Assembly: GCF_024979315.1 (NCBI RefSeq)
Contig: NZ_JANLCK010000003.1
Coordinates: 372,001 to 436,000, forward strand
Direction: 5' to 3'
Source of the DNA: Herbiconiux oxytropis
GTDB taxonomy: Bacteria > Actinomycetota > Actinomycetes > Actinomycetales > Microbacteriaceae
DNA: 64,000 nt
The translations under genes were made by a program, and so were the position numbers. Every line of letters starts with the position of its first letter. Positions within the stretch are counted from its first letter, which is position 1. Below the pieces are notes generated by a model. The model saw only the letters and a program-made list of their open reading frames with translations, did not search any database and was not told the DNA's origin. Of this stretch, positions 15,441-23,145 are shown in pieces.

Positions 15441-17716
15441 GCGGCACTCACCGGCCAGAGCGCGGCGGCATCGACGCTCTCGCGACGCACCTCGCCGTAC
15501 ACCTCGCGGAGGGCGGTGGCCATGGCCTGGATGGTGAAGTCGCGCTCCACCACCGCGCGCGAACGGGCCGCCCGGGCGGCGCCCGCTGCGGTGAAGGCGC
15601 GAGGGGTGGGGGCCGCGCCGGATCCGGTCGTGGGAGTGCCCTCGGAGACGGGGTCGACCTCGGCGTCGGCCGCATCGAGCGCGCGGTCGATCGTCTCGGT
15701 GAGCGCCGACGGATCCCAGGTGCGGGTGAGGAACCCCGTCACGCCGTCCTCCACGTAGGTCGCCGGCCCGCCGCCATCCGGAGCCACCACGAGGAGCCCC
15801 GTCGCCATCGCCTCGAGCAGGGCGATGCCGAACTCCTCCTTCACGCTGCCGCAGACGTAGACGCCGCTGGCCGCGTTGGCCCCCGGCAGCCCGGTGCGGG
15901 CGGCCGCGACCCAGCGGGCGACCGTGTCGTTGGGCCGGTGTCCCGGCATCAGAAGGCCGCGGGCCGCGCGGTCGTCAGCCGGCACCACGCGGTCGATGGC
16001 GTCGATCTGCTCGCGCTCGTCGGCGGAGGGGTGCTCGAGGTCGCCGCCCACGAGCAGCAGGTTGGCCCGGTCCGCAGCCGAACCGCGCTGCCAGGCGGCC
16101 ACGATGGCGGCCATGCCCTTGACCCGGTGGAAGCGGCCCACGCTCACGAGCAGGGGCAGGCCCCGGCGCTCGGGCGGGATCGTGCCGACGAGCGCGTGCA
16201 GCTCGGCTAGCTCGGGCCCGAGCGCGTGCCCGTGCCCGTCACCGGCGGTCGCCTCGGCCACGGCCCGGTCGACGACCTGCAGGTCGATCCCTTCCGGCAC
16301 CACCGAGTGCCGCTCAGGATGCGCGTCGATGTCGATGCCGAGCAGCTCCCGCATGTCGCGTCGCAGCTCGGGGCGGGGGAACAGCACGGTGCGGTTCGCG
16401 TTCGAGGCGAGCCGCTGCACGAGCCGGGCGCGGAACCAGTAGTGCTCCACCTCGTCGACGGCGCCGAAGCTCTCGCGGGTGAGTGAACCGGCCGCGTCCA
16501 TCGACTGGATGACGGCGTGCGGATCCGGAGCCACCGTGAACACCACCGGCAGGTCGAGCTCGCGCGCCACGTCGGAGGCGGCGAGGCTGCCCACCTCGGC
16601 CATGCGCAGGTGCAGCACGTCGACCCCGCCGGCGGCCCGCAGCATGCGGCGGATGCCCCGGCGGGCGGCCACCCGCTGCGGCCAGGCGGTCGCCGAGCTG
16701 GCGGTGGGGGTGAGCAGGGGGATGCGGCCGTAGTGGTGCCCGCTCGTGGTGCCGGCGATGTCGGCGACGCTCGCGATGGCATCCGGGACCGAACCTCGGG
16801 AGAGGGTGATGACACGGCCGATGCCGGCGGAGGCGGAGAAGCCGTCGGCGTGTGCGTCGACGGGGTTGCCGCCGCGCCCACCCTCGACCAGGGCGTCGCC
16901 GAGTCGCACGAGGAGTGTGGCGACGCCGCCGTTGTCGCCGCTGCCCGCCGCGCTCAGGTGCGCGTCGATGTCGGCGTGCAGGAACAGCTGGGCCACGGTG
17001 AGCGGGCCGTCGGTGCGAGGGGTGCGGATGGCTCCGCCCGAGAGGTCGATCAGGGCGAGCTGCGCCACGTCCGAGAGCTGCTCCTCGCCGCGGGCGAGCC
17101 CGTCGAGCAGCTCGGCCACGCGATCATCACCCCGCCGCTGCCCGAGGGCGGCCACGGCGGCGGTGCGCACGAGCGAGCCCTCGCCCGTGTCGCCCGCGGC
17201 GGCGAGGAGTCGGCGGGTGGGGCCGGATCCGCGGATCAGCCCGAGGGTCTCGACCAGCCGATACCGCGCGGCGGGTTCGTGCACGCCCAGCAGGGCGCCC
17301 TCGAGTCCGACCGCGACATGCTCGGGGGCGGTGACGGCCCACTGCTCGAGCGAGCGCTGGGCGATCATGCCGCCGAAGCCGCCGCCCACCACCATGCCGA
17401 TGAGCCGCCCGATGGCGTCGACGTGCGGGATGCGCGCGCCGAGCACCCAGGCGGCGTGCTCGCGCAGGAACCCCTGCTCTTCGGAGAGGAGGCCGGTGAG
17501 CACCCGGTCCGCGTCGTCGTCGACGACCTGCCCGAGGGCGTGCACTCCGGCGATGGCCACGACCTGATCGTCGCCGTGCACGGCTCCGGTCAGCAGCCGC
17601 AGCGTGCGCAGCCCGGGCTCGCGGTTGGCCTCGAACGCGAGGTCGTCTGCCCGCCGCATGGCTTCGACGATCCTGTCGGAGTCGCGCACGGCGTCGAGAG
17701 AGGTGAGGATGCCCAT
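15437..17716 (-). CDS. HEAT-repeat/GT4 glycosyltransferase fusion
   Basis: Protein of 759 residues with two parts. Residues about 1-260 are helical pairs with an Ala-rich HEAT/ARM-like rhythm (VVAIAGVHALGQVVDD, LREHAAWVLGARIP, SLVRTAAVAALGQRRGDD). Residues about 285-735 form a GT-B GT4 enzyme: VDVLHLRMAEVGSLAASDVA, HSVVPEGIDLQVVD, LVSVGRFHRVKGMAAIV, and the donor motif VKEEFGIALLEAMATGLLVVAPDGGGPATYVEDGVTGFL with its E-x7-E pair. It is probably cytoplasmic. The ATG at 17716 is preceded by a -10 box at 7 nt, so the operon likely starts here without a leader. HEAT repeats usually bind proteins, so the N-terminus may recruit a partner or acceptor. Confidence 0.8.
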   Translation of the reverse strand: MGILTSLDAVRDSDRIVEAMRRADDLAFEANREPGLRTLRLLTGAVHGDDQVVAIAGVHALGQVVDDDADRVLTGLLSEEQGFLREHAAWVLGARIPHVDAIGRLIGMVVGGGFGGMIAQRSLEQWAVTAPEHVAVGLEGALLGVHEPAARYRLVETLGLIRGSGPTRRLLAAAGDTGEGSLVRTAAVAALGQRRGDDRVAELLDGLARGEEQLSDVAQLALIDLSGGAIRTPRTDGPLTVAQLFLHADIDAHLSAAGSGDNGGVATLLVRLGDALVEGGRGGNPVDAHADGFSASAGIGRVITLSRGSVPDAIASVADIAGTTSGHHYGRIPLLTPTASSATAWPQRVAARRGIRRMLRAAGGVDVLHLRMAEVGSLAASDVARELDLPVVFTVAPDPHAVIQSMDAAGSLTRESFGAVDEVEHYWFRARLVQRLASNANRTVLFPRPELRRDMRELLGIDIDAHPERHSVVPEGIDLQVVDRAVAEATAGDGHGHALGPELAELHALVGTIPPERRGLPLLVSVGRFHRVKGMAAIVAAWQRGSAADRANLLLVGGDLEHPSADEREQIDAIDRVVPADDRAARGLLMPGHRPNDTVARWVAAARTGLPGANAASGVYVCGSVKEEFGIALLEAMATGLLVVAPDGGGPATYVEDGVTGFLTRTWDPSALTETIDRALDAADAEVDPVSEGTPTTGSGAAPTPRAFTAAGAARAARSRAVVERDFTIQAMATALREVYGEVRRESVDAAALWPVSAA

Positions 17717-17723
17717 GACGATA

Positions 17724-17729
17724 ACCCTA
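17724..17729 (-). promoter_or_regulatory. -10 box TAGGGT of the glycosyltransferase operon
   Basis: On the minus strand TAGGGT stands 7 nt before the ATG at 17716, the leaderless spacing. It overlaps the first of four CTAG sites. Confidence 0.5.
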
Positions 17730-17755
17730 GGCTACCTAGCGGCTAGACAACCTAG
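17727..17755. promoter_or_regulatory. Cluster of four CTAG sites, dyad-symmetric operator candidate
   Basis: CTAG occurs at 17727, 17736, 17743 and 17752, a 9-7-9 spacing that is symmetric about its centre, with CTAGG at one end and CCTAG at the other. CTAG is a rare tetramer, so four within 29 bp is notable. It lies between the divergent glycosyltransferase operon and metNIQ and overlaps the -10 box of the former. The regulator is unknown. Confidence 0.45.
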
Positions 17756-17788
17756 AGAAATCAGAACTCGTCCCGATCGTCATACGAC

Positions 17789-17801
17789 GTAACCGGATTA
17801 C
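17789..17801. promoter_or_regulatory. Palindrome GTAACCGGATTAC upstream of metN
   Basis: GTAA and TTAC arms flank a 5-bp centre 35 bp before the metN start. This could be an operator for the methionine importer; I recognise no SAM riboswitch here. Confidence 0.3.
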
Positions 17802-17835
17802 CCCCTGCGTCACCCGGGATGCTCGGATTGACGCC

Positions 17836-18831
17836 ATGATCGAGCTGCGGAACCTCCGCAAGACCTACGGGCACGGGCCTCGGGCCGTCCGCGCCCTCGA
17901 CGACGTGAGCATCTCGGTGCCCGCCGGCGAGATCTTCGGGGTCGTCGGCCGCAGCGGCGCCGGCAAGAGCACGCTCCTCCGCACGGTCAACGTGCTCGAA
18001 CGGCCCGACAGCGGCACCGTCACCCTGGACGGCACGCTCATGACCGGCCTCGAGGGCGGCGCGCTGCGGCAGGCGAGGCGTTCGGTGGGCATGGTCTTCC
18101 AGCACTTCAACCTGCTCGCCAACCGCTCCATCCAGCAGAACGTGGAGTTCGCGCTCGAGGCCGCCAGGGTGCCGCGCGGCAAGCGCGCCTCGCAGGCGGC
18201 CGAGATGCTCGACCTGGTCGGCCTCAAGGATCGCGGCGGTGCGTACCCCGCCCAGCTCTCGGGCGGCCAGAAGCAGCGCGTGGGCATCGCCAGGGCGCTC
18301 GCCGCCAAGCCCCGCGTGCTGCTCTCGGACGAGGCCACGAGCGCCCTCGACCCCGAGACCACCGAGTCGATCCTCGACCTCATCCGCTCGATCAACCGCG
18401 AGCTGAAGCTCACCGTGCTGCTCATCACGCACGAGATGGACGTCGTGAAGCGCATCTGCGACTCCGCCGCCCTCATGGAGAACGGTGCGATCGTGGAGCA
18501 GGGCGAGCTCGTCGAGGTCATCCGCACCCCCGGCTCCAAGCTCGCCGCACAGCTCTTCCCGCTCGCCGCGCCCGCCGACGACGAGGGCCCCACCGTCATC
18601 GACATCACCTTCGCCGGCGGCACCGCCGACCGGCCCGTGATCGCCCGGCTGGCGCGCGAGCACGAGCTCGACGTGAGCATCCTCGGCGCCACCGTCGAGC
18701 GGATCGCGGGCACCCAGGCCGGCCGCACCCGGCTCGCCCTCCCCGTGGCCGGCGAGGCCGCCGCCGCCGTGGTCGCCGACCTCCGGCGCCAGGGCCTGAT
18801 CGTGGAGTACCTGAAGGGAGGAGCCGCGTGA
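17836..18831 (+). CDS. metN: Methionine ABC transporter ATP-binding protein
   Basis: ATPase of 331 residues for a methionine importer. Walker A GRSGAGKS near residue 38, Q-loop VFQHFNLLANRS, signature LSGGQKQRVGIARAL, Walker B VLLSDEATSALDPET, and the MetN-specific LLITHEMDVVKRICD. After residue 245 comes the NIL domain (VIDITFAGGTADRPVIARLAREHELDVSILGATVERI), which in MetN binds methionine and shuts transport off when the cell is replete. The ATG at 17836 and the GTGA overlap with metI fix it as first gene of metNIQ. Confidence 0.95.
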   Translation: MIELRNLRKTYGHGPRAVRALDDVSISVPAGEIFGVVGRSGAGKSTLLRTVNVLERPDSGTVTLDGTLMTGLEGGALRQARRSVGMVFQHFNLLANRSIQQNVEFALEAARVPRGKRASQAAEMLDLVGLKDRGGAYPAQLSGGQKQRVGIARALAAKPRVLLSDEATSALDPETTESILDLIRSINRELKLTVLLITHEMDVVKRICDSAALMENGAIVEQGELVEVIRTPGSKLAAQLFPLAAPADDEGPTVIDITFAGGTADRPVIARLAREHELDVSILGATVERIAGTQAGRTRLALPVAGEAAAAVVADLRRQGLIVEYLKGGAA

Positions 18832-19595
18832 TCGACTACGACTCCCCGGACTTCTGGAGCGACCTGTTCGAGGTGCTCCTCAAGGGCACGCTCGAGACCC
18901 TCTACATGACGGGGATCGCCACCGTCATCACCATCCTCGTGGGCCTCCCGCTCGGCATCCTGCTCGTCGGCACGGAGAAGGGCGCGTTCCTCGAGCGGAG
19001 CTTCGGCCCCGTGTGGGTGGCGCGCACCATCAACCGGGTCGTCGGATTCGTCGTGAATGTCGGGCGCTCGGTGCCCTTCATCATCCTGATGATCGCGCTC
19101 ATCCCGCTCACCCGGCTGATCGTGGGCACGTTCGTGGGCACCACGGCCGCCATCGTGCCGCTCACCATCATCGCCATCCCGTTCTTCGCCCGGATGGTGG
19201 AGATCGCGGTCAACGACGTCGCCCCCGGCCTCTACGAGACGGCCGACTCGCTCGGCGCCACCAAGGGGCTGCTGATCAGGCGGGTGCTCCTCACCGAGGG
19301 GCTGCCGGCGATCCTCCTCGGCGTCTCGACCACCATCACCTCCATCATCAACTTCTCGGCGATGGTGGGCGTGGTCGGCGGCGGCGGGCTCGGCAACGTG
19401 GCCGTCACCTACGGATTCCAGCGCTACAGCTGGATCCACATCGTCTTCGTCGTCGTCATCCTGTTCGCGATCGTGCAGATCGTGCAGATCGTCCTGACCC
19501 GCATCGCCACCCGCGTCTCTCACCGGAGCAGCACAGCAGTGCTCCCGAAAGACGCCGAACTCACCATCAACCCCGCACAAGGAGTCGCAACATGA
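18828..19595 (+). CDS. metI: Methionine ABC transporter permease
   Basis: Permease of 255 residues with five membrane helices (for example TLYMTGIATVITILVGLPLGILL and IVFVVVILFAIVQIVQIVL). The segment ETADSLGATKGLLIRRVLLTEGLPAI is the coupling loop that contacts MetN. A 25-residue N-terminus starts IDYDSPDFWSDLFEVLLKGTLET, as in MetI proteins. Its GTG overlaps the metN stop and its stop overlaps the metQ ATG. The C-terminal 25 residues are polar and not conserved. Confidence 0.95.
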   Translation: MIDYDSPDFWSDLFEVLLKGTLETLYMTGIATVITILVGLPLGILLVGTEKGAFLERSFGPVWVARTINRVVGFVVNVGRSVPFIILMIALIPLTRLIVGTFVGTTAAIVPLTIIAIPFFARMVEIAVNDVAPGLYETADSLGATKGLLIRRVLLTEGLPAILLGVSTTITSIINFSAMVGVVGGGGLGNVAVTYGFQRYSWIHIVFVVVILFAIVQIVQIVLTRIATRVSHRSSTAVLPKDAELTINPAQGVAT

Positions 19596-20431
19596 CCGCT
19601 CGCAACCGCTTCGTCCGCCCCGCCGCCCTGCTCGGCGCGGCCGCCCTCACCATCTCGCTCGCCGCGTGCTCGTCGTCGTCGGATGCCACGTCGGAGTCCG
19701 GATCGGGCTCGTCGGAAGACCTCGGCACCATCAAGGTGGGCGCGCTCGCCGTGCCCGCCGGCGACCTGCTCGAGTGGGTCGACGAGAACCTCGCCGAGGA
19801 GGCCGGCCTCGACATCGAATGGGTCGAGTTCACCGACTACAACACCCCCAACCCAGCGCTCACCGACGGCTCGACGGATGCGAACCTGTTCCAGAACTCC
19901 ACCTTCATGGAGACCTACAACACCCAGTCGGGCGGCGACCTCGTGAGCGTGGGCGAGATCTACCTGCCCGCCGCGGGCTTCTACTCCGACACGATCGAGT
20001 CGATCGACGAGCTGAAGGACGGCGCGACCATCGCCATCCCGAACGACCCGACCAACGAGGGCCGCGCGCTCAAGCTGCTCGCCTCGGAGGGCCTGATCGA
20101 GGTCGAGGACGACGTGACCAACCTCGACGGCATCACGGCCAACCCGCAGAACTTCGAGTTCTCCGAGATCGAGAACGCGAGCCTCGCCCTCGCGGTGCCG
20201 GATGTCGACGCCGCCTTCGTGACGGCATCCTTCGCCCTGCCCGCGGGCCTCACGACCGACCAGGCCGTCATCATCGAGTCGACCGACTCGACCTACTACA
20301 ACATCCTGGCCACGACGCCCGAGCTCGAGAGCGACCCCCGCATCGAGAAGCTCGTCGAGCTCCTCACCGACCAGCGCACGAAGGACTTCATCGACGAGAC
20401 CTGGAAGGGCCTCATCGTCCCCGTCGCGTAG
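19592..20431 (+). CDS. metQ: Methionine-binding lipoprotein
   Basis: NlpA/MetQ-family binding lipoprotein of 279 residues. The start MTARNRFVRPAALLGAAALTISLAACS holds the lipobox LAAC near residue 25, followed by a Ser/Gly linker. The mature part has VGALAVPAGDLLEWV, EFTDYNTPNPALTDGSTDANLFQN and AIPNDPTNEGRALKLLASEGLIEV, which is the NDPTN(E/R)GRAL block of the family. It delivers methionine (often D- and L-forms) to MetNI. The ATG overlaps the metI stop (ATGA), and AAGGAG precedes it. A perfect hairpin follows the stop. Confidence 0.95.
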   Translation: MTARNRFVRPAALLGAAALTISLAACSSSSDATSESGSGSSEDLGTIKVGALAVPAGDLLEWVDENLAEEAGLDIEWVEFTDYNTPNPALTDGSTDANLFQNSTFMETYNTQSGGDLVSVGEIYLPAAGFYSDTIESIDELKDGATIAIPNDPTNEGRALKLLASEGLIEVEDDVTNLDGITANPQNFEFSEIENASLALAVPDVDAAFVTASFALPAGLTTDQAVIIESTDSTYYNILATTPELESDPRIEKLVELLTDQRTKDFIDETWKGLIVPVA

Positions 20432-20437
20432 CGGCCT

Positions 20438-20457
20438 CCGTCAGCGGGCGCTGACGG
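20438..20457. terminator. Bidirectional hairpin terminator after metQ
   Basis: CCGTCAGC at 20438-20445 and GCTGACGG at 20450-20457 form a perfect 8-bp stem with loop GGGC, exactly between the convergent stops of metQ and the wall-anchored protein. Confidence 0.7.
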
Positions 20458-23145
20458 TCAGGAGCGCGCGGGTCGGCGGGTGCGGCGGAGCGCCGCGAGG
20501 CCCGCGAGGGCGAGCAGCAGGGCCGTGAGGGCGACGCCCGCCGCCTGGGGTGCGTCGCTTCCCGTGGCGGCGAGGCTGCCGCCCGGGCCGGTGGGTGCTC
20601 CAGCGATCGGCGGCGCCGGGCTCGGCGTGGGCCGACCGGGCCCGACCGGCTCGGCGGCGGCCGGCGCGATGGTGAGCACGAACGACGCCGTGAGGGTGCC
20701 GTCTGCGTTCGAGAGCGCGACCGTGGTGGTGCCCGCCGCCTCGGGCGTGCCGCTGAGCTCGCCCGTGAGGCTGTTGAGCTGCAGCCCGGCCGGCAGGGGG
20801 TCGGAGCCGGGGGCGAATCCCACGAACGGCTCGCTGCCCGTCGCCGCCAGCACGGTGGCCGAGTAGGCCGAGCCGACCGTGCCGGTGGGCGGATCCGTCG
20901 TCGCGAACGCGACCGGCGCATCCGAGACCGTCAGTTCGAACGTGGCCGGCGCGTCGACCACGGCTGCGCTGTTCTGCACCGTGAAACGCCACGTGCCGGC
21001 ATCGAGCGGTGCACCCGTGAGGAGTCCGGTGGCCGGGTCGAGCACGATGCCGTCGGGCAGTGCGCCCTCGATCACCTCGAGCGCGAGGTCGGCGTGATCG
21101 CCCTCGACGAGAGGCAGTGAGACCGCCACCCCCGGCGTGGCCGTGAGGGCGGAGGCCGCGTACCGCACCTCGGCCGCGTGCACGGTGAGCTGGAAGGACT
21201 GCTGCTGGGCGTCGCGCCCCTCGGCCGGCTCGTCGAGCACCGTGAACGAGTAGACACCGGGCTCGGTGGGCGTGCCCGAGAGCACGCCGTCGGCGGCGAG
21301 CGAGAGCCCGGGCGGCAGCGGCGTCTCCGCCGAGACCGACAGGTTCATGCCGGTGCCGGCCGCGGTCACGAGCGAGGTGCTGTAGGTCACGTCGGCCTCG
21401 GCCTCCTCGCCGTCGCCCGCGAAGGTCGTGGGGAACACGACGGGGTCGCCGAGGGCGGCCTTCGCCAGCACGACGTCGTTCACGGTCTGCGTCACCAGGG
21501 AGTCACGACGCAGCGGCGAGCCCACTTCGGTGAGCTGCGCCACGAGGTAGACGTTGCCTGCGCTGGAGCCTCGCATCCAGGGCATGATCGTCAAGCTCGC
21601 TCCGGTCGCCCCCGGTAGGGACGTGCCCGGCTGCGTGGTCGAAGGGGTGACCTGCCACTCGTACGCGAACTTGACCGGGTCGACCGATCCGGTGGGCGAG
21701 TTCCAGACACCGGGGCAGACATACACGGTGGAGCCCACGGCGCCCGTGGGCTGAGCGACCGTCGGCGACGAGCAGGTGGCGAGGTCGCTCGTGAGCTTCG
21801 GCGCGTTCTCGACGGCGTTGGTGGCCGCCGGCCCCACGAAGCAGCTCTTCTTGCCGTGCGAGGTGATGTAGGTCTTGGTGGTGAACGGGTAGTTCGGTGT
21901 CGAGACCGCGAACGCGGAGGCGTTCGGCAGGGTCCACCACACGTTGCCGATGTCGTTGGAGAACTTCCACGTGGCTTTCAGGCCGTAGATCGGGCTCGAC
22001 CACTGCGAGGTGTACCAGTCGCCGCTCTGCAGCGTCGTGGTGTCGGTCGCCTCGAAGGTGGAGGTCGACGACTTCGTGGTGATCGCGGTGCCCGAGACCG
22101 AAAGGCCCTCCTGGATCTTGGCCTTGACCAGGCCGGGCACGTTCTTCATGAGCTCCACACCGATCGAGGCGCTCACGGTCTCGGAGGTCGAGGTGGTGTT
22201 CACCAGCTGGGTGGAGGTCTTCACCGTGATGGAGAGTGGGTTCTCGGTGCGGTTGTACACCTGGGAGCCGAGCTCGCCGATCCCCACCCCGCAGCCCGTG
22301 GCCTGCACGTTCACCGTGCCGGAGCTGAAGACCCGGTTGTCACCCGCCGGGCGGTGCCATTCGGACTCGCCGGGGCTCTGGATGCGGCACGCGTCGTCGG
22401 TGGCGAGGCATCGGTTCGAGGCGTAACGGATCGCGAGGTTGAGGATGTTGCGCCATTCCACGGGCGCTCCGAACGCGTTGATCCGCTCGTTGTGCACCCG
22501 GAACTCCTGAGGGGTGTCTCCCGAGGAGCAGGGCACGAGGCGCGGGTACAGCTCGCGGCGATCCGGCCCGAAGTAGGGGTCGGCGAGCCCGGAGAGGCTG
22601 TAGACGCACTGGTTGTAGATGGCACTGGCGATGTAGAAGTACTGCCTGCCGGCCTCCGCGACACCGTCGGTGGGCTGGCGGTTCTGGGGGATGAAGTGGA
22701 ACATCTGGGTGTCGTCGCCCGCGTTGCAGCCGGCCAGGATGACGCCGAACTCCCACTCGAAGGTGCGGCGCACCGTGAGGCACAGGCCGTTCTGCGTGAT
22801 GAGCTTGGCCTTGCCCGTGGCGTCGGGCTGGATGGTGTACGAGTAGCGGTAGTTCTCGGTGCGCGGCGGGAAGGCCTCGAACTGCACGGCCTGGCCTATC
22901 GAGGGGGCGCCCACGAGGTCGTCGGCCGCGGGGGTCTCCGCCGGTTCCGGGGCCGGAGCCGTCGTCTCGGTGGCCGCCGCTGCGGCGTGCGCGGGAGCCG
23001 CCGAGAAGCCGATCGGTGCGAGCACCGCCGCGGCGATGCCGAGCCCGACGAGTATGCGCGCCAGTCGGGCGGGCCGGATGACGTTCGAGGAGACGTGCAC
23101 GGTGGGTTCCGTTCGGATCGGGCGAGCTGAGGCGGGGCGGTTCAT
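20458..23145 (-). CDS. Wall-anchored protein: lectin-like, pore-like and Ig-like modules (paralogue A)
   Basis: Secreted protein of 895 residues. A signal peptide ends near PAHA|A (residue 54). Residues about 75-275 hold three Cys-rich units (GLCLTVRR...CNAGDD; QCVYS...VPCSSGD; NRCLATDDACR) with a ricin-B/beta-trefoil-like rhythm. Residues about 285-420 are Ser/Thr-rich alternating strands (SITVKTSTQLVNTTSTSETV, TAITTKSSTSTFEATDTTTL) followed by SGDWYTS...YGLKATWKF, reminiscent of the aerolysin/MTX2 fold. Three putative-Ig domains with PGLSL..DGVLSGTPTEPG motifs follow (about 565-825). The C-terminus LAATG (858-862), helix and RRTRR is a class-E type sortase signal. The ATG overlaps the stop of its paralogue. 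The toxin-like reading is inference from strand pattern only. Confidence 0.75.
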   Translation of the reverse strand: MNRPASARPIRTEPTVHVSSNVIRPARLARILVGLGIAAAVLAPIGFSAAPAHAAAAATETTAPAPEPAETPAADDLVGAPSIGQAVQFEAFPPRTENYRYSYTIQPDATGKAKLITQNGLCLTVRRTFEWEFGVILAGCNAGDDTQMFHFIPQNRQPTDGVAEAGRQYFYIASAIYNQCVYSLSGLADPYFGPDRRELYPRLVPCSSGDTPQEFRVHNERINAFGAPVEWRNILNLAIRYASNRCLATDDACRIQSPGESEWHRPAGDNRVFSSGTVNVQATGCGVGIGELGSQVYNRTENPLSITVKTSTQLVNTTSTSETVSASIGVELMKNVPGLVKAKIQEGLSVSGTAITTKSSTSTFEATDTTTLQSGDWYTSQWSSPIYGLKATWKFSNDIGNVWWTLPNASAFAVSTPNYPFTTKTYITSHGKKSCFVGPAATNAVENAPKLTSDLATCSSPTVAQPTGAVGSTVYVCPGVWNSPTGSVDPVKFAYEWQVTPSTTQPGTSLPGATGASLTIMPWMRGSSAGNVYLVAQLTEVGSPLRRDSLVTQTVNDVVLAKAALGDPVVFPTTFAGDGEEAEADVTYSTSLVTAAGTGMNLSVSAETPLPPGLSLAADGVLSGTPTEPGVYSFTVLDEPAEGRDAQQQSFQLTVHAAEVRYAASALTATPGVAVSLPLVEGDHADLALEVIEGALPDGIVLDPATGLLTGAPLDAGTWRFTVQNSAAVVDAPATFELTVSDAPVAFATTDPPTGTVGSAYSATVLAATGSEPFVGFAPGSDPLPAGLQLNSLTGELSGTPEAAGTTTVALSNADGTLTASFVLTIAPAAAEPVGPGRPTPSPAPPIAGAPTGPGGSLAATGSDAPQAAGVALTALLLALAGLAALRRTRRPARS

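Noticed and set aside
17743-17756. TAGACAACCTAGA read as an McbR-type (TAGAC-N6-GTCTA) site near metN
   Set aside because: The second half does not fit GTCTA at the right spacing; the CTAG array explains the bases better.
17756-17835. SAM or other sulfur riboswitch before metNIQ
   Set aside because: The gap is too short and lacks the conserved SAM-I/II/IV elements.
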